NCBI RefSeq assembly: GCF_049446075.1 | Contig: NZ_JBMSEB010000001.1 | Span: 558,001-622,000 of the forward strand | Direction: 5' to 3' | Source of the DNA: Humibacter sp049446075 | GTDB taxonomy: Bacteria > Actinomycetota > Actinomycetes > Actinomycetales > Microbacteriaceae | DNA: 64,000 nucleotides | Shown here: piece after piece, positions 50,756-60,745 of the stretch | Numbering within the stretch: the stretch's first letter is position 1 | Layout: every line of letters starts with the position of its first letter | Translations under genes and position numbers: made by a program | The notes under the pieces: model-generated | Told to the model about the DNA's origin: nothing | Databases searched by the model: none | The model's input: the letters and a program-made list of their open reading frames with translations, nothing else

Positions 50756-53314
50756 TCACTCCGCCGTCGCGATCAAACCCAATTCGGCGGGATTCGCCAT
50801 CGCCGGGTGGTTCGGCACGACCCGGACCGTATACCCGAAAGAGCCTGAGCGGTCCAGCGGCACGACACCAACGAACGCAACAGTCGATCCGGAGCCGCCG
50901 TCGTTCGGCTCCAGTCGCTCCCGTCGTGCATCCGCGAGCTGCTCGTCCTCGCCTGTTCGGCCATAGACGACCTCGACAGTGACGTCGGAAGGCGTCAGAG
51001 TCCCAAGCTCCACATGGGCGCGCAGGCGCAGCAGATCACCCACCTGCGGCACGGCGTCGACTCCGCCCGACTCCACGTGCACGACAGCGACGCCGGGCCA
51101 CGCCTTGACCACCCGTTCCTTCCAGGAGGCGAAGTCGCGGGCGCCCTGGTACCGATCGGCCACGAGCGCGGTCGCCTCCCTGAACGCCGGAACGTACAGC
51201 TCGTCGACGTACTGACCCACCATGCGGTCGGCGCTGAGCTCGGGAGACAGCGTCTTCAGTGTGTGCCGCACCTGCTGCATCCAGGTGATGGGCACCCCCT
51301 CGTCGTTGCGGTCGTAGAAGCGCGGCGCGATCTGATTCTCGATCAGGTCGTAGAGCGCATTCGCCTCGAGGGCGTCGCGCTCCGCAGCATCGCCCGCCGC
51401 GTCTGCGGAGGGTATGGCCCAGCCGTTCTCACCGTCGAAGTACTCCGCCCACCATCCGTCGAGGATGGAGAGGTTGAGCGTGCCGTTGAGCGCTGCCTTC
51501 ATGCCGCTGGTGCCGCACGCCTCGAGCGGACGCAACGGGTTGTTGAGCCAGATGTCGCAACCGGGGTAGAGCGTCTGCGCCATGTTGATGTCGTAGTCGG
51601 GCAGGAAGACGAGGCGCTTGCGCACCTCGGGTGCCGACGCAAACTCGACGAGCTCCTGGATGAGGCGCTTGCCTCCGTCGTCCGCCGGATGCGCCTTGCC
51701 CGCGATGACGAGCTGCACCGGATGGTCCGGGTCGTTCAGCAGGCGTGTGAGGCGCGCCTTGTCGTGCAGCATGAGCGTCAGACGCTTGTAGGTGGCCACG
51801 CGTCTCGCGAAGCCGATGGTGAGCACGCTCGGGTCGAGCACCTGCGAAACCCAGGCTGGTGCCATCGCGCTGCGGCTCGCGCGGCGCCACTCGGAGTCGA
51901 GCCGCGCACGGGCATCCTTCACGAGGTTCTCGCGCATCCTGCCCCGCACGCTCCACAGCTCGTGGTCGCTCAACCCGGGCGAGAGCCAGTCAGCATGCGT
52001 GGTGTCGGATGTACCCAGCCTGTTCTGCGCCAGTTCCAGCAGGAGGGGGTCGGTCCAGGTGGGCGCGTGCACTCCGTTCGTCACCGAACCGATGGGCACA
52101 TCGTCGTAGTCGAAACCCGGCCAGAGGCCCGAGAACATGTGCCTCGAGACGTTGCCGTGCAGCTTCGACACGCCGTTCGCACGCTGTCCCAGGCGCAGTC
52201 CCATGACCGCCATGTTGAAGACGTCCGTCGAGCCGCCGGCGTAGTCCTCCTTGCCCAACCGCAGCACGTCGTCAACGCCGACGCCGGGCAGCAACTCGTG
52301 CGCCTCGAAATACCGACGCACGAGGGATGCCTCGAACCTGTCGATTCCCGCTGCCACAGGCGTGTGCGTGGTGAACACCGTGCTGGCGCGAACGGCCTCG
52401 AGCGCTTGGTCGAACGTGAGGCCGTCGCCGATGAGTTCAGCGATGCGCTCGAGTCCCTGGAAGCCCGCGTGGCCCTCGTTGGTGTGGAAGACGGCGGGAG
52501 CCGGTCCGCCGAGCAGGCCGGCGGCAACGCGAAGGGCTCGCACCCCTCCTATGCCGAGCAACAGCTCCTGCAGGAGGCGGTGCTCGCCCCCGCCGCCGTA
52601 CAGCCTGTCTGTGACGGTACGCAGGTCGTCGTCGTTGTCGGGGATGTTCGTGTCGAGCAGCAGCAGTCGCACGCGTCCGACGAGCGTGGTCCAGATGCGC
52701 GCGCTCAGCGTGCGTCCGTCGGGCATCGCCAGCGCGACGATGGCCGGTGTGCGGTCGGCGTGGCGCAGAACGGACAGGGGCATGCCGTCCGGGTCGAGCA
52801 CCGGATAGCTCTCCTGCTGCCATCCGTCGGTCGTCAGCGACTGCTCGAAATAGCCGTGCGCGTAGAACAGGCCAACCCCGATGAGCGGAACCCCAAGGTC
52901 GGACGCGCTTTTCAGGTGGTCGCCCGCGAGGATGCCGAGGCCGCCCGAGTACTGCGGCAGCGCTGCTGCGATGCCGAACTCGGGCGAGAAGTAGGCGATC
53001 GCCGGCGGGGCATCCTGTAGCGATTGGTACCAACGCGGCTCGCCGATGTACCTGCGCAGCTCGTCACGAAGGCCGTTCGCCCACCCCACGAACCCCTCAT
53101 CTGCCGCAAGCTCGGCTAGGCGCTCAGGACTCACGGCCCCCAGCAGCGCTATCGGGTCGTGCTTGGTCGTTCGCCACAGGTCGTCTGAAATGTGCCGGAA
53201 AAGATCCCTGGTCGGCTCGTGCCACGACCAACGCAAATTGGAAGCGAGTTCGTCGAGTGCTTGCAGGGAGTCCGGGATGACAGCGCGGACAGTGAATCGT
53301 CGGATGGCCTTCAC
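50756..53314 (-). CDS. glgP: Alpha-glucan phosphorylase, long actinobacterial form
   Basis: Phosphorolyses alpha-1,4-glucan ends to glucose 1-phosphate, 852 residues. A DUF3417-like N-terminal region (RFTVRAVIPDSLQALDELAS, LRWSWHEPTRDLF) is followed by the phosphorylase core. The PLP Lys lies in GTSGMKAALNGTL. Further motifs are HTNEGHAGF, TTHTPVAAGIDRF and the glycogen-binding FARRVATYKR. GTG 53314 gives the usual start MKAIRRFTV. It is divergent from glgE with 125 bases between, so the phosphorylase and the maltosyltransferase can be oppositely regulated. Confidence 0.94.
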   Translation of the reverse strand: MKAIRRFTVRAVIPDSLQALDELASNLRWSWHEPTRDLFRHISDDLWRTTKHDPIALLGAVSPERLAELAADEGFVGWANGLRDELRRYIGEPRWYQSLQDAPPAIAYFSPEFGIAAALPQYSGGLGILAGDHLKSASDLGVPLIGVGLFYAHGYFEQSLTTDGWQQESYPVLDPDGMPLSVLRHADRTPAIVALAMPDGRTLSARIWTTLVGRVRLLLLDTNIPDNDDDLRTVTDRLYGGGGEHRLLQELLLGIGGVRALRVAAGLLGGPAPAVFHTNEGHAGFQGLERIAELIGDGLTFDQALEAVRASTVFTTHTPVAAGIDRFEASLVRRYFEAHELLPGVGVDDVLRLGKEDYAGGSTDVFNMAVMGLRLGQRANGVSKLHGNVSRHMFSGLWPGFDYDDVPIGSVTNGVHAPTWTDPLLLELAQNRLGTSDTTHADWLSPGLSDHELWSVRGRMRENLVKDARARLDSEWRRASRSAMAPAWVSQVLDPSVLTIGFARRVATYKRLTLMLHDKARLTRLLNDPDHPVQLVIAGKAHPADDGGKRLIQELVEFASAPEVRKRLVFLPDYDINMAQTLYPGCDIWLNNPLRPLEACGTSGMKAALNGTLNLSILDGWWAEYFDGENGWAIPSADAAGDAAERDALEANALYDLIENQIAPRFYDRNDEGVPITWMQQVRHTLKTLSPELSADRMVGQYVDELYVPAFREATALVADRYQGARDFASWKERVVKAWPGVAVVHVESGGVDAVPQVGDLLRLRAHVELGTLTPSDVTVEVVYGRTGEDEQLADARRERLEPNDGGSGSTVAFVGVVPLDRSGSFGYTVRVVPNHPAMANPAELGLIATAE

Positions 53315-53439
53315 TCGCGCCACCCTACCCATCGCTCATGTCCGTAGTGTGAACTCGCACTCAGCCGGCGCCCTTATGCGCCACTCGCCGCCGAAAGCAA
53401 GGAGGCGATTTCACCGATCGGGCACGCTACGGTCGGAGC

Positions 53440-55524
53440 ATGCCGGCCACGTCGTCACGCCCGTCCCGTTCCCGCAGCAGGACAGCGACCCCAGTACGGA
53501 GCGAGTACCGACCGGTGCTCGGCCGCCTGCCCATCCTCGATGTCACTCCCGTCGTCGAGAACGACGCATGGCCGGCGAAGGCTTACGTCGGCGAGGTGGT
53601 GCCGTTCTCGGCGGTCGCGTTCAGGGAGGGGCATGACCTCATCGGGGTGGAGCTCGTGCTGGTCGCGCCATCCGGAGTGACGGTGAAGCGCAGGATGCAC
53701 GAGCTCACGCCTGGCATGGATCGCTGGGGAACCACGGCCCTCCTGAACGAGCAGGGTCTGTGGCGCTTCCGCATCGAGGCATGGGCGGACGACGTCGCCA
53801 CGTGGTGGCACGCGGCGGGCATCAAGGTGCCGGCCGGCATCGACGTGGATCTGATGCTCACCATGGGAGCCGAGCTCGTGAATCGCGCAGCGGTCGACCC
53901 GGAAAACACAACGGATCCTGCCCCCGACGGCGAAGGCGACGTGCGCTCGTGGCTCGCCCGGGAGGTCGCGGCCCTCGTCGACGACAGCACGCCCGCGATC
54001 GAGCGACTGGACGCTCTCGCCGAGCACGGAGTCATCGACTACCTCACGCGGAATCCGGTGCGGAGCCTCGTGACGGCATCCCGCGAGCACGAACTCCTCG
54101 TCGAACGGGAAGCAGCGGGCGTCGGCGCGTGGTACGAGTACTTCCCACGCTCGGTCGGAGCGGTGCGCAACGCCGACGGCTCATGGCGCTCCGGCACCTT
54201 CCGCACGGCCGAGTCTCGTCTACCCGACATCGCGGCGATGGGCTTCGATGTGGTCTACCTGCCGCCGATCCATCCGATCGGGCGGTACTTCAGGAAGGGC
54301 CCCAACAACACCCTGCACGCCGGTGACCACGATCCCGGCTCGCCATGGGCCATCGGCGGCGCCGAAGGGGGCCACGACGCCATCCACCCCGACCTCGGCA
54401 CCGAGGCCGACTTCAAACGCTTCCTGACCAAGGCGAGGAAGGCAGGGCTCGAGGTCGCGCTCGACCTCGCACTGCAGGCCTCACCCGACCATCCGTGGGT
54501 GCGTGAGCATCCGGAATGGTTCACCACGCTGCCCGACGGCTCGATCGCCTACGCGGAGAACCCGCCGAAGAAGTACCAGGACATCTACCCGGTCAACTTC
54601 GACAACGATCCGGAGGGCATTCGCGCCGAAGTGCTGCGCATCGTGCGGCACTGGATGCGCCTCGGCATCCGCATCTTCCGGGTGGACAATCCGCACACGA
54701 AACCCGTGGTGTTCTGGGAATGGCTGATCCACACGATCAACGCAGAGGAGCCGGATGCCGTGTTCCTCGCCGAGGCCTTCACCCGCCCGGCGATGATGCG
54801 AACGCTCGCCAAGGCGGGGTTCCAGCAGTCGTACTCGTACTACACGTGGCGCAACACGAAGGAGGAGCTCGAGGAGTTCCTCGCCTCCATCTCCCATGAG
54901 ACGAGCGACTACCTGCGGCCGAACCTGTTCGTGAACACGCCGGACATCCTCACCGAGTATCTGCAGTTCGGGGGAAGGCCTGCGTTCAAGGTGCGCGCGG
55001 CGATCGCTGCGACGGGTGCGCCGCTGTGGGGGGTCTACTCCGGTTACGAGCTCTTCGAGTCGGTGGCCAGGAGCGGCGCCGAGGAGTACATCGACAACGA
55101 GAAGTACGAGTATCGGCCGCGCGACTTCGCGGGCGCGGAGGCGAGAGGCGACTCGCTCGCGCCGTACCTGACCATGCTGAACAACGCCAGGCGGAAGCAT
55201 CCTGCGCTGCGTCAACTCCGCAACCTCACCGTGCACGCCAGCGAAGACGACGCGGTTCTCGTGTACAGCAAGCACCTGCCCGCGGAATTCACGGGAACGG
55301 GTGCCGCGGACACGGTCATCGTGGTCGCCAACGTCGACCCGCACTCGGTGCGGGAGACGACCGTGCATCTCGACCTCCAGGCGCTCGACCTGCCTCCGGA
55401 CGGGGAGTTCGAGGTCACGGATGCCGTCACCGGGCAGACGTGGACCTGGGGCGCGGCGAACTACGTGCGGCTGGATGCCTTCTACGAGCCCGTGCACATC
55501 CTCACCGTGAAGAACCCAGCGTGA
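53440..55524 (+). CDS. glgE: Maltosyltransferase GlgE
   Basis: Extends alpha-1,4-glucans with maltose from maltose 1-phosphate; GH13 family, 694 residues. N-terminal beta domain, then the barrel: VVYLPPIHPIGRYFRKGPNN, nucleophile Asp in FRVDNPHTKP and acid/base Glu in FLAEAFTRP, with the insert SYYTWRNTKEEL. This is the pathway used by mycobacteria and streptomycetes. No treS or pep2 is visible within the window. Operon partner glgB follows by 10 bases. Confidence 0.95.
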   Translation: MPATSSRPSRSRSRTATPVRSEYRPVLGRLPILDVTPVVENDAWPAKAYVGEVVPFSAVAFREGHDLIGVELVLVAPSGVTVKRRMHELTPGMDRWGTTALLNEQGLWRFRIEAWADDVATWWHAAGIKVPAGIDVDLMLTMGAELVNRAAVDPENTTDPAPDGEGDVRSWLAREVAALVDDSTPAIERLDALAEHGVIDYLTRNPVRSLVTASREHELLVEREAAGVGAWYEYFPRSVGAVRNADGSWRSGTFRTAESRLPDIAAMGFDVVYLPPIHPIGRYFRKGPNNTLHAGDHDPGSPWAIGGAEGGHDAIHPDLGTEADFKRFLTKARKAGLEVALDLALQASPDHPWVREHPEWFTTLPDGSIAYAENPPKKYQDIYPVNFDNDPEGIRAEVLRIVRHWMRLGIRIFRVDNPHTKPVVFWEWLIHTINAEEPDAVFLAEAFTRPAMMRTLAKAGFQQSYSYYTWRNTKEELEEFLASISHETSDYLRPNLFVNTPDILTEYLQFGGRPAFKVRAAIAATGAPLWGVYSGYELFESVARSGAEEYIDNEKYEYRPRDFAGAEARGDSLAPYLTMLNNARRKHPALRQLRNLTVHASEDDAVLVYSKHLPAEFTGTGAADTVIVVANVDPHSVRETTVHLDLQALDLPPDGEFEVTDAVTGQTWTWGAANYVRLDAFYEPVHILTVKNPA

Positions 55525-55534
55525 AGGCGGTCTG

Positions 55535-57886
55535 ATGTCTGACAACGAGAACCCCACCGCTCCCGCAACCGGGCTGGAACCGGAAGCGCGGGCGGATGCC
55601 GCTCCTCAGCCACGCGGAGTGGAACCGGTGCCACCGGCGAAACCGGAATCGGCGGCGGCTGCCACCGCGGGCAAGGGCGGGGAGAATCAGCATGCCGACG
55701 GCTCGTCAGCCATCCAGGCCCCAGCGCTCGACGATGCGCTGCTCGCAGCCCTTGCGGAAGGTCGCCACCACGCACCCCACGAGGTCCTCGGGCAGCACCT
55801 CGTGGCCGCGCCGGGTGTCGCGGACAGAGTGACGGTGATCCGCGCGTTGCGTCCCCTGGCCGATGCGGTCACGGCTGTGCTCTCGACCGGTGCAAAGGTC
55901 TCGTTGGCCCACGTCGGCTACGGCATCTGGCAGGGCGTGAGCGTGCTCGGCCCTCAGCCCTACCTGGTCGAGGCCCGCTACGACGACGGCTCCGTCTGGA
56001 CAGCCGACGATCCGTATCGGTTCACCCCGACCATCGGAGAGCTCGACCTGCATCTGATCGGCGAAGGCCGGCACGAAAGATTGTGGGACGCGCTCGGCGC
56101 TCACTACGGGGAGCACGAGGGTGCCAGCGGCACGGCGTTCCGGGTGTGGGCGCCGAATGCCACAGCTGTTCGCGTCGTCGGCGACTTCAACGGCTGGAAC
56201 GGCGTCGGCCACGCGATGCGCTCGATGGGCGGCAGCGGGGTATGGGAGCTGTTCGCGCCAGGCGTGTCCCCTGGCACGGTATACAAGTTCGAGCTGCGCG
56301 ACAGGCACGGCCACTGGAACATGAAGGCCGACCCGGTTGCCCGGTTCACGGAGGTGCCGCCCGCCACCGGTTCGGTTGTCGGCGTCAGCGGCTACGAGTG
56401 GACCGACGGCGAATGGATGCGCGAGCGTGCCTCACGCAACCCGCACACGGGTCCTATGAGCGTGTACGAACTGCACCTCGGCTCGTGGCGGCCCGGCCTC
56501 GGCTATCGAGACGCAGCGGATGCTCTGATCGACTACCTGCTCCCCCTCGGCTACACGCACGTCGAGTTCCTGCCGTTGTCCGAGCATCCGTTCGGTGGAT
56601 CGTGGGGCTACCAGGTGACGGGGTACTACGCGCCGACGAGCCGGTTCGGGCATCCGGACGACCTGCGGTACCTCATCGACCGTCTGCACCAAGTCGGCAT
56701 CGGCGTGCTCATGGACTGGGTGCCAGGGCACTTCCCGAAGGATGCCTGGGCGCTCGCCCGCTTCGACGGGGAGGCGCTGTACGAGCATCCGGATCCGCGG
56801 CGGGGCGAACAGATGGACTGGGGCACGTACGTGTTCGACTTCGGCAGGCCCGAGGTGCGCAACTTCCTGGTCGCCAATGCGCTGTACTGGCTCGAGGAGT
56901 TCCACGTCGACGGTCTGCGGGTCGACGCCGTGGCATCCATGCTGTACCTCGACTACTCGCGGGCAGAGGGCGAGTGGATGCCGAACATCCACGGTGGCAG
57001 GGAGAACCTCGAAGCGATCGCGTTTCTGCAGGAGGCGACGGCCACGGCGTACAAGCGCAACCCGGGCATCGTGATGATCGCGGAGGAGTCGACGGCATAT
57101 CCAGGGGTCACGGCCCCGACGAGCGCCGGCGGGCTCGGGTTCGGCCTGAAGTGGAACATGGGCTGGATGCACGACTCGCTGCAGTACATGCACGAGGATC
57201 CGATGTATCGCTCGTACCACCACGGCGAGATCACGTTCTCGTTCGTGTACGCGTTCAGCGAGCACTTCCTGCTTCCGATCAGTCACGACGAGGTCGTGCA
57301 CGGCAAGGGATCGTTGCTTTCGAAAATGCCCGGCGACCACTGGCAGCAGCTGGCGAATGTGCGCGCGTACCTGGCGTTTATGTGGGCGCACCCCGGCAAG
57401 CAGTTGCTGTTCATGGGGCAGGAGTTCGGGCAGCCGTCCGAATGGAGCGAGGAGCGCGGACTCGACTGGTGGATCCTCGACCAGCCGGCGCATCGCGGCC
57501 TGTGGGACCTCGTCTCCCGGCTCAACGCCATTTACCGGGCTGAGCCTGCGCTATGGCTCTACGACCATGACCCGCGTGGCTTCCAATGGCTGGACGGCGG
57601 CGACGCCCAGGGCAACGTCGTGGCGTTCGCCAGGCGCGGCGACGGCGATCCCCTGGTCTGCGTGATGAACTTCGCAGGAGTGCCGCACCCCGGCTACCGG
57701 CTGCCCATGCCGCTCGCGGGTGAGTGGGAGGAACTGCTCAACACCGACGCTCTCGAGTACGGGGGCTCGGGCGTCGGCAACATGGGCGTCGTTCAGGCGA
57801 CGGATGCCCCGTGGGGCGGCCTGCAGGCATCCGCGGTGCTCGACCTGCCCCCGCTCGGCGCGCTCTGGCTGCGGCCGAAGCACTAA
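55535..57886 (+). CDS. glgB: 1,4-alpha-glucan branching enzyme GlgB
   Basis: Makes alpha-1,6 branches; GH13 with 783 residues. An acidic, low-complexity N-terminal extension of about 55 residues precedes the N-domain. CBM48 region EGASGTAFRVWAPNA, then VNLPLSEHPFGGSW-like (LPLSEHPFGGSWGYQ), nucleophile in LRVDAVASMLYLDY, acid/base in MIAEESTAYPG and third Asp in ISHDEVVHGKGSL. Starts 10 bases after glgE, so co-expression is likely. Ends 13 bases from the convergent thioredoxin-TPR gene. Confidence 0.96.
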   Translation: MSDNENPTAPATGLEPEARADAAPQPRGVEPVPPAKPESAAAATAGKGGENQHADGSSAIQAPALDDALLAALAEGRHHAPHEVLGQHLVAAPGVADRVTVIRALRPLADAVTAVLSTGAKVSLAHVGYGIWQGVSVLGPQPYLVEARYDDGSVWTADDPYRFTPTIGELDLHLIGEGRHERLWDALGAHYGEHEGASGTAFRVWAPNATAVRVVGDFNGWNGVGHAMRSMGGSGVWELFAPGVSPGTVYKFELRDRHGHWNMKADPVARFTEVPPATGSVVGVSGYEWTDGEWMRERASRNPHTGPMSVYELHLGSWRPGLGYRDAADALIDYLLPLGYTHVEFLPLSEHPFGGSWGYQVTGYYAPTSRFGHPDDLRYLIDRLHQVGIGVLMDWVPGHFPKDAWALARFDGEALYEHPDPRRGEQMDWGTYVFDFGRPEVRNFLVANALYWLEEFHVDGLRVDAVASMLYLDYSRAEGEWMPNIHGGRENLEAIAFLQEATATAYKRNPGIVMIAEESTAYPGVTAPTSAGGLGFGLKWNMGWMHDSLQYMHEDPMYRSYHHGEITFSFVYAFSEHFLLPISHDEVVHGKGSLLSKMPGDHWQQLANVRAYLAFMWAHPGKQLLFMGQEFGQPSEWSEERGLDWWILDQPAHRGLWDLVSRLNAIYRAEPALWLYDHDPRGFQWLDGGDAQGNVVAFARRGDGDPLVCVMNFAGVPHPGYRLPMPLAGEWEELLNTDALEYGGSGVGNMGVVQATDAPWGGLQASAVLDLPPLGALWLRPKH

Positions 57887-57899
57887 GGGGTCGTCGGGG

Positions 57900-58850
57900 T
57901 CAGTAGAGGAGCGAGGCGAGCCGTCCACGAGCGCGGATGACACGCGGGTCGGTGACGCCGACGATCTCGAAGTAGTCGACCAGGCGGGCGCGGATGAGGT
58001 CTCGAGTGTCCGCGTCGGCGGTGGCGAAGAGGTCGAGGAGCCGACCGAACGCGTCGTCCACGTGTCCGCCAGACAGGTCGAGATCGGCGACCGCGAGCGC
58101 GGCCTCCGGGTTCTTCGGATCGGATGCGGCTTCAGCCCTCGCCTGCACCGCATCGGCACCGGCCAGTCGCTTCAGCAGGCTCACCTGGGCGAGGCCGGCG
58201 ACCGCGAGATCGTCGGCGGGATTCTGAGCGATCGCGAGGCGGTATTCGGCGATTGCGGTGTCGTAGTCGCCGCGCTCGATTGCGTCGTACGCCTCCTGGT
58301 GATGCGGCGGCAGCGGCTCCTGCTGCGGCTCGGATTCCTCCGCGTCTTCCGCGGCTTCCCCGGCCTCATCGACGTTCACACGACCCGTTACGCCGTTCTG
58401 CTCGGCGATCTGAAGCACCTGCTCGAAGACCTCGCGCACCTGCGCCTCTGGAAGCGCGCCGACGAACAGCGGGGCCGGGCGGCCACCGATGATGGCAACG
58501 ACCGTGGGGATGGACTGCGCCTGGAACGCCTGAGCGAGTTGCGGGTTCGCGTCGACGTCGACCTTCACAAGCACGAAGCGGCCCGCGTAGTCGTTCACCA
58601 CGCGCTCAAGGGCGGGCGAGAGCTGCTTGCACGGCCCACACCACTCGGCCCAGAGGTCCACGATGACCGGCACGGTGTTGGACAGCTCGATGAACTGGGT
58701 GAAGTTCTGATCCGTGCCGTCGTAGATCAGGCCGGGCAGAGCCTGCTCGGGAGCCTCATCCGTTCCGGCGTGCTGCTGAGCAGGCCGGTTGGCCAGGGTG
58801 GACAGGTCGACAGCGCCGCGGAACGACGCGGCGTCAGGAGTGTTGGTCAT
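57900..58850 (-). CDS. Thioredoxin-TPR protein (CnoX/YbbN-like)
   Basis: A 316-residue cytoplasmic protein with a thioredoxin domain (about 45-150) keeping the active WCGPC motif (DLWAEWCGPCKQLS) and cis-Pro in SIPTVVAII. A helical TPR region follows to the end (AYDAIERGDYDTAIAEYRLA repeat-like). YbbN/CnoX proteins hold unfolding clients for GroEL/DnaK; here CxxC is intact so thiol activity is possible. The start overlaps the stop of the upstream envelope-protein gene by four bases. Confidence 0.92.
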   Translation of the reverse strand: MTNTPDAASFRGAVDLSTLANRPAQQHAGTDEAPEQALPGLIYDGTDQNFTQFIELSNTVPVIVDLWAEWCGPCKQLSPALERVVNDYAGRFVLVKVDVDANPQLAQAFQAQSIPTVVAIIGGRPAPLFVGALPEAQVREVFEQVLQIAEQNGVTGRVNVDEAGEAAEDAEESEPQQEPLPPHHQEAYDAIERGDYDTAIAEYRLAIAQNPADDLAVAGLAQVSLLKRLAGADAVQARAEAASDPKNPEAALAVADLDLSGGHVDDAFGRLLDLFATADADTRDLIRARLVDYFEIVGVTDPRVIRARGRLASLLY

Positions 58851-60745
58851 CCGAGTTCCTTCGCACCGAGCAGCGCCTGCGTGAAGCCGAGCATTTCGAT
58901 CTTGTGCTTCGACTCCGCCGGCGGCACGTAAAACAGTAACTGGTAGCCGTAGGTGGTTTCGAGACCCTTCGTGCTGTCGGTGACGCCCGTGAGCGCCTGC
59001 ACGTTGGGATTGCTGGTCGACACCGTGGCACCGGCCTCGACGGGTTTCAGGGTCGACACCTCGTTCAGGCTCACGGCGACGATGGCGCCTGAGTCGTTCG
59101 TCGCCATCGCGATCGGGCCGTCTGAGCCAGGTTGGCTCGCGAAGGTGAGCGATGCGGTCTTCGGCAGATTCGAGATCTGCGAAGCCTTGTACGCGGCGCC
59201 CACCTGCGGCGCCAGCTTGTCGACCTTCGCATCGAACAGGGAGTAGAACTTGCTCTTCTCACCGTTCTGCAGCACGTCGCCGTAGTACTCGGCGAGCTTG
59301 TTCGGCGGGACGGACAGAAGCTTCGAGTCGGGCGGGACGATCGAGGTTCCGATGTTCGCAGGCGGGAGGCCAGGCACATCCGCGTTCGCTTCGAGCGCGA
59401 TCGCGTACTGCACCGTGTAGTTCTCCCGCGGCGAGTTCTGCACCAGAACAAGATCCAGTGGCGCAGCCTTTGAGTCCTTCTGGTCGTGCACCACGGCGCT
59501 GACCACCCGCGGCCAGCTGTCGGTGGCTTCGGGCAATGCGAGTGAGACCGAGTTGCTCGGGATCGCCTGCTCGGCCTGCGCATCAGACTTCTTCGACCGG
59601 AGGGCGTAGTCACCCTCCCGCGCCGCCAGTGCCGGTCCGCTGAACCGCGTCGCGATCAGTGTCTTGTCGAGGGACGCGTCGGCTTTGGCCGCGGTCTTCG
59701 CGATCGAGTTCAGGATGTTGTCGAGCTGCGGGCCCGTCACCGCGGGGGGCGGCGTGTCCTTGCCCTGCCCTGGAAGGTCCGTTGCGATGGGCGTCGAGCT
59801 GGAGGTGGGGGCCGCCGTCTGGCCGCCGAACTGCGGCCAGTAGTCCGACGAGCATCCGGCAAGCACGAGCGTTCCCGCAAGCATCACGGGAACGGCCACG
59901 AACGCCCGGCCGATCGACCTTCTCGGCCTCTGCCGCGACTCCAACTCCGGCTGGCCCTCGTCTCCGAGCTGCGCCTTCTTCGAGCCCCTCGGCAGCTTCG
60001 GCGGCTTGCCTCCGCCCCGGCGAGGTCCGCGCGACCGGCGCAGGTGACGGATGGCGAGCACGTACATCACGATGCCGAAGAGCGCGAAAACCATGCCGCC
60101 GACGATCAGCGGCCCCGCGAACGGTGTGCGTGAATCGAGCGGCCAATTGATCCCGACCGTGTTGGGCGCCGGCTTCGTTCCGTCGCTCGCGATGATGACG
60201 CTGACCGTGTCAGGCACGTTCATCTTGGTGATCGAGGCATCGGCTCCGGTGAACTCCTCGAGCCAGAGATCCGAGCCAGCGGGATTCGGCCCCTTGGCGG
60301 CGCTCGATCCGGACGTCGAACCAGAGGAGCTCTGGTCGGCTGGACCCGCGCTCGCTGCGGGTGTGGGGGTCGGCGTGGGCGTCGCCGTCTGGGTCGAAGG
60401 GGTCGATGTCTTGGCCGGCTTGGGTGTCACCACGCGCGAGGCGAGCTTGTTCGTCGCCGCGTTGTACGTGACCTTCGCATACTTGTGGTTGCCGAGCCAG
60501 GCGAGCACGTCAGCCGTGCGGCCGTACGCGACGAACGGAGAGCTGGAGCCCGAGACTGTGAGGGTCTGCTGCCCTGGGCGGGCGCGCAGCACGGATCCGT
60601 CGATGACCGTGTACGGCTCTCCGCCTTTCACCACGGTGGCGGTGACGACGTTGGCCGGGGGGATCCAGACGGTGCGCTGGGCTATCCCCAGGCCGATCAG
60701 CACGGCCGCGGCGATGAACGCCAGAATGGCGATCAGGAATCGCAC
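58847..60745 (-). CDS. Large membrane protein of unknown function with internal lipobox
   Basis: A 632-residue protein set by AAGGAGAG before GTG 60745. It begins with a membrane helix (2-22). An exported domain with Thr/Pro/Ser linker follows (about 105-155), then a second helix (210-233) and a very basic cytoplasmic stretch (234-280). A third hydrophobic segment (280-297) ends in LAGC (Cys298), like a signal peptide of a lipoprotein. The remaining 335 residues form a second globular domain with a Ser/Thr/Pro linker, reading like the mature part of a lipoprotein. Similar proteins occur in related genera (recollection); function unknown. It is cotranscribed with the thioredoxin-TPR gene. Confidence 0.8.
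   Translation of the reverse strand: MRFLIAILAFIAAAVLIGLGIAQRTVWIPPANVVTATVVKGGEPYTVIDGSVLRARPGQQTLTVSGSSSPFVAYGRTADVLAWLGNHKYAKVTYNAATNKLASRVVTPKPAKTSTPSTQTATPTPTPTPAASAGPADQSSSGSTSGSSAAKGPNPAGSDLWLEEFTGADASITKMNVPDTVSVIIASDGTKPAPNTVGINWPLDSRTPFAGPLIVGGMVFALFGIVMYVLAIRHLRRSRGPRRGGGKPPKLPRGSKKAQLGDEGQPELESRQRPRRSIGRAFVAVPVMLAGTLVLAGCSSDYWPQFGGQTAAPTSSSTPIATDLPGQGKDTPPPAVTGPQLDNILNSIAKTAAKADASLDKTLIATRFSGPALAAREGDYALRSKKSDAQAEQAIPSNSVSLALPEATDSWPRVVSAVVHDQKDSKAAPLDLVLVQNSPRENYTVQYAIALEANADVPGLPPANIGTSIVPPDSKLLSVPPNKLAEYYGDVLQNGEKSKFYSLFDAKVDKLAPQVGAAYKASQISNLPKTASLTFASQPGSDGPIAMATNDSGAIVAVSLNEVSTLKPVEAGATVSTSNPNVQALTGVTDSTKGLETTYGYQLLFYVPPAESKHKIEMLGFTQALLGAKELG

Noticed and set aside
50756..53332. 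Other long frames across the glgP region, such as plus-strand 51014-53020
   Set aside because: Antisense to phosphorylase codons with all conserved motifs; no independent support.
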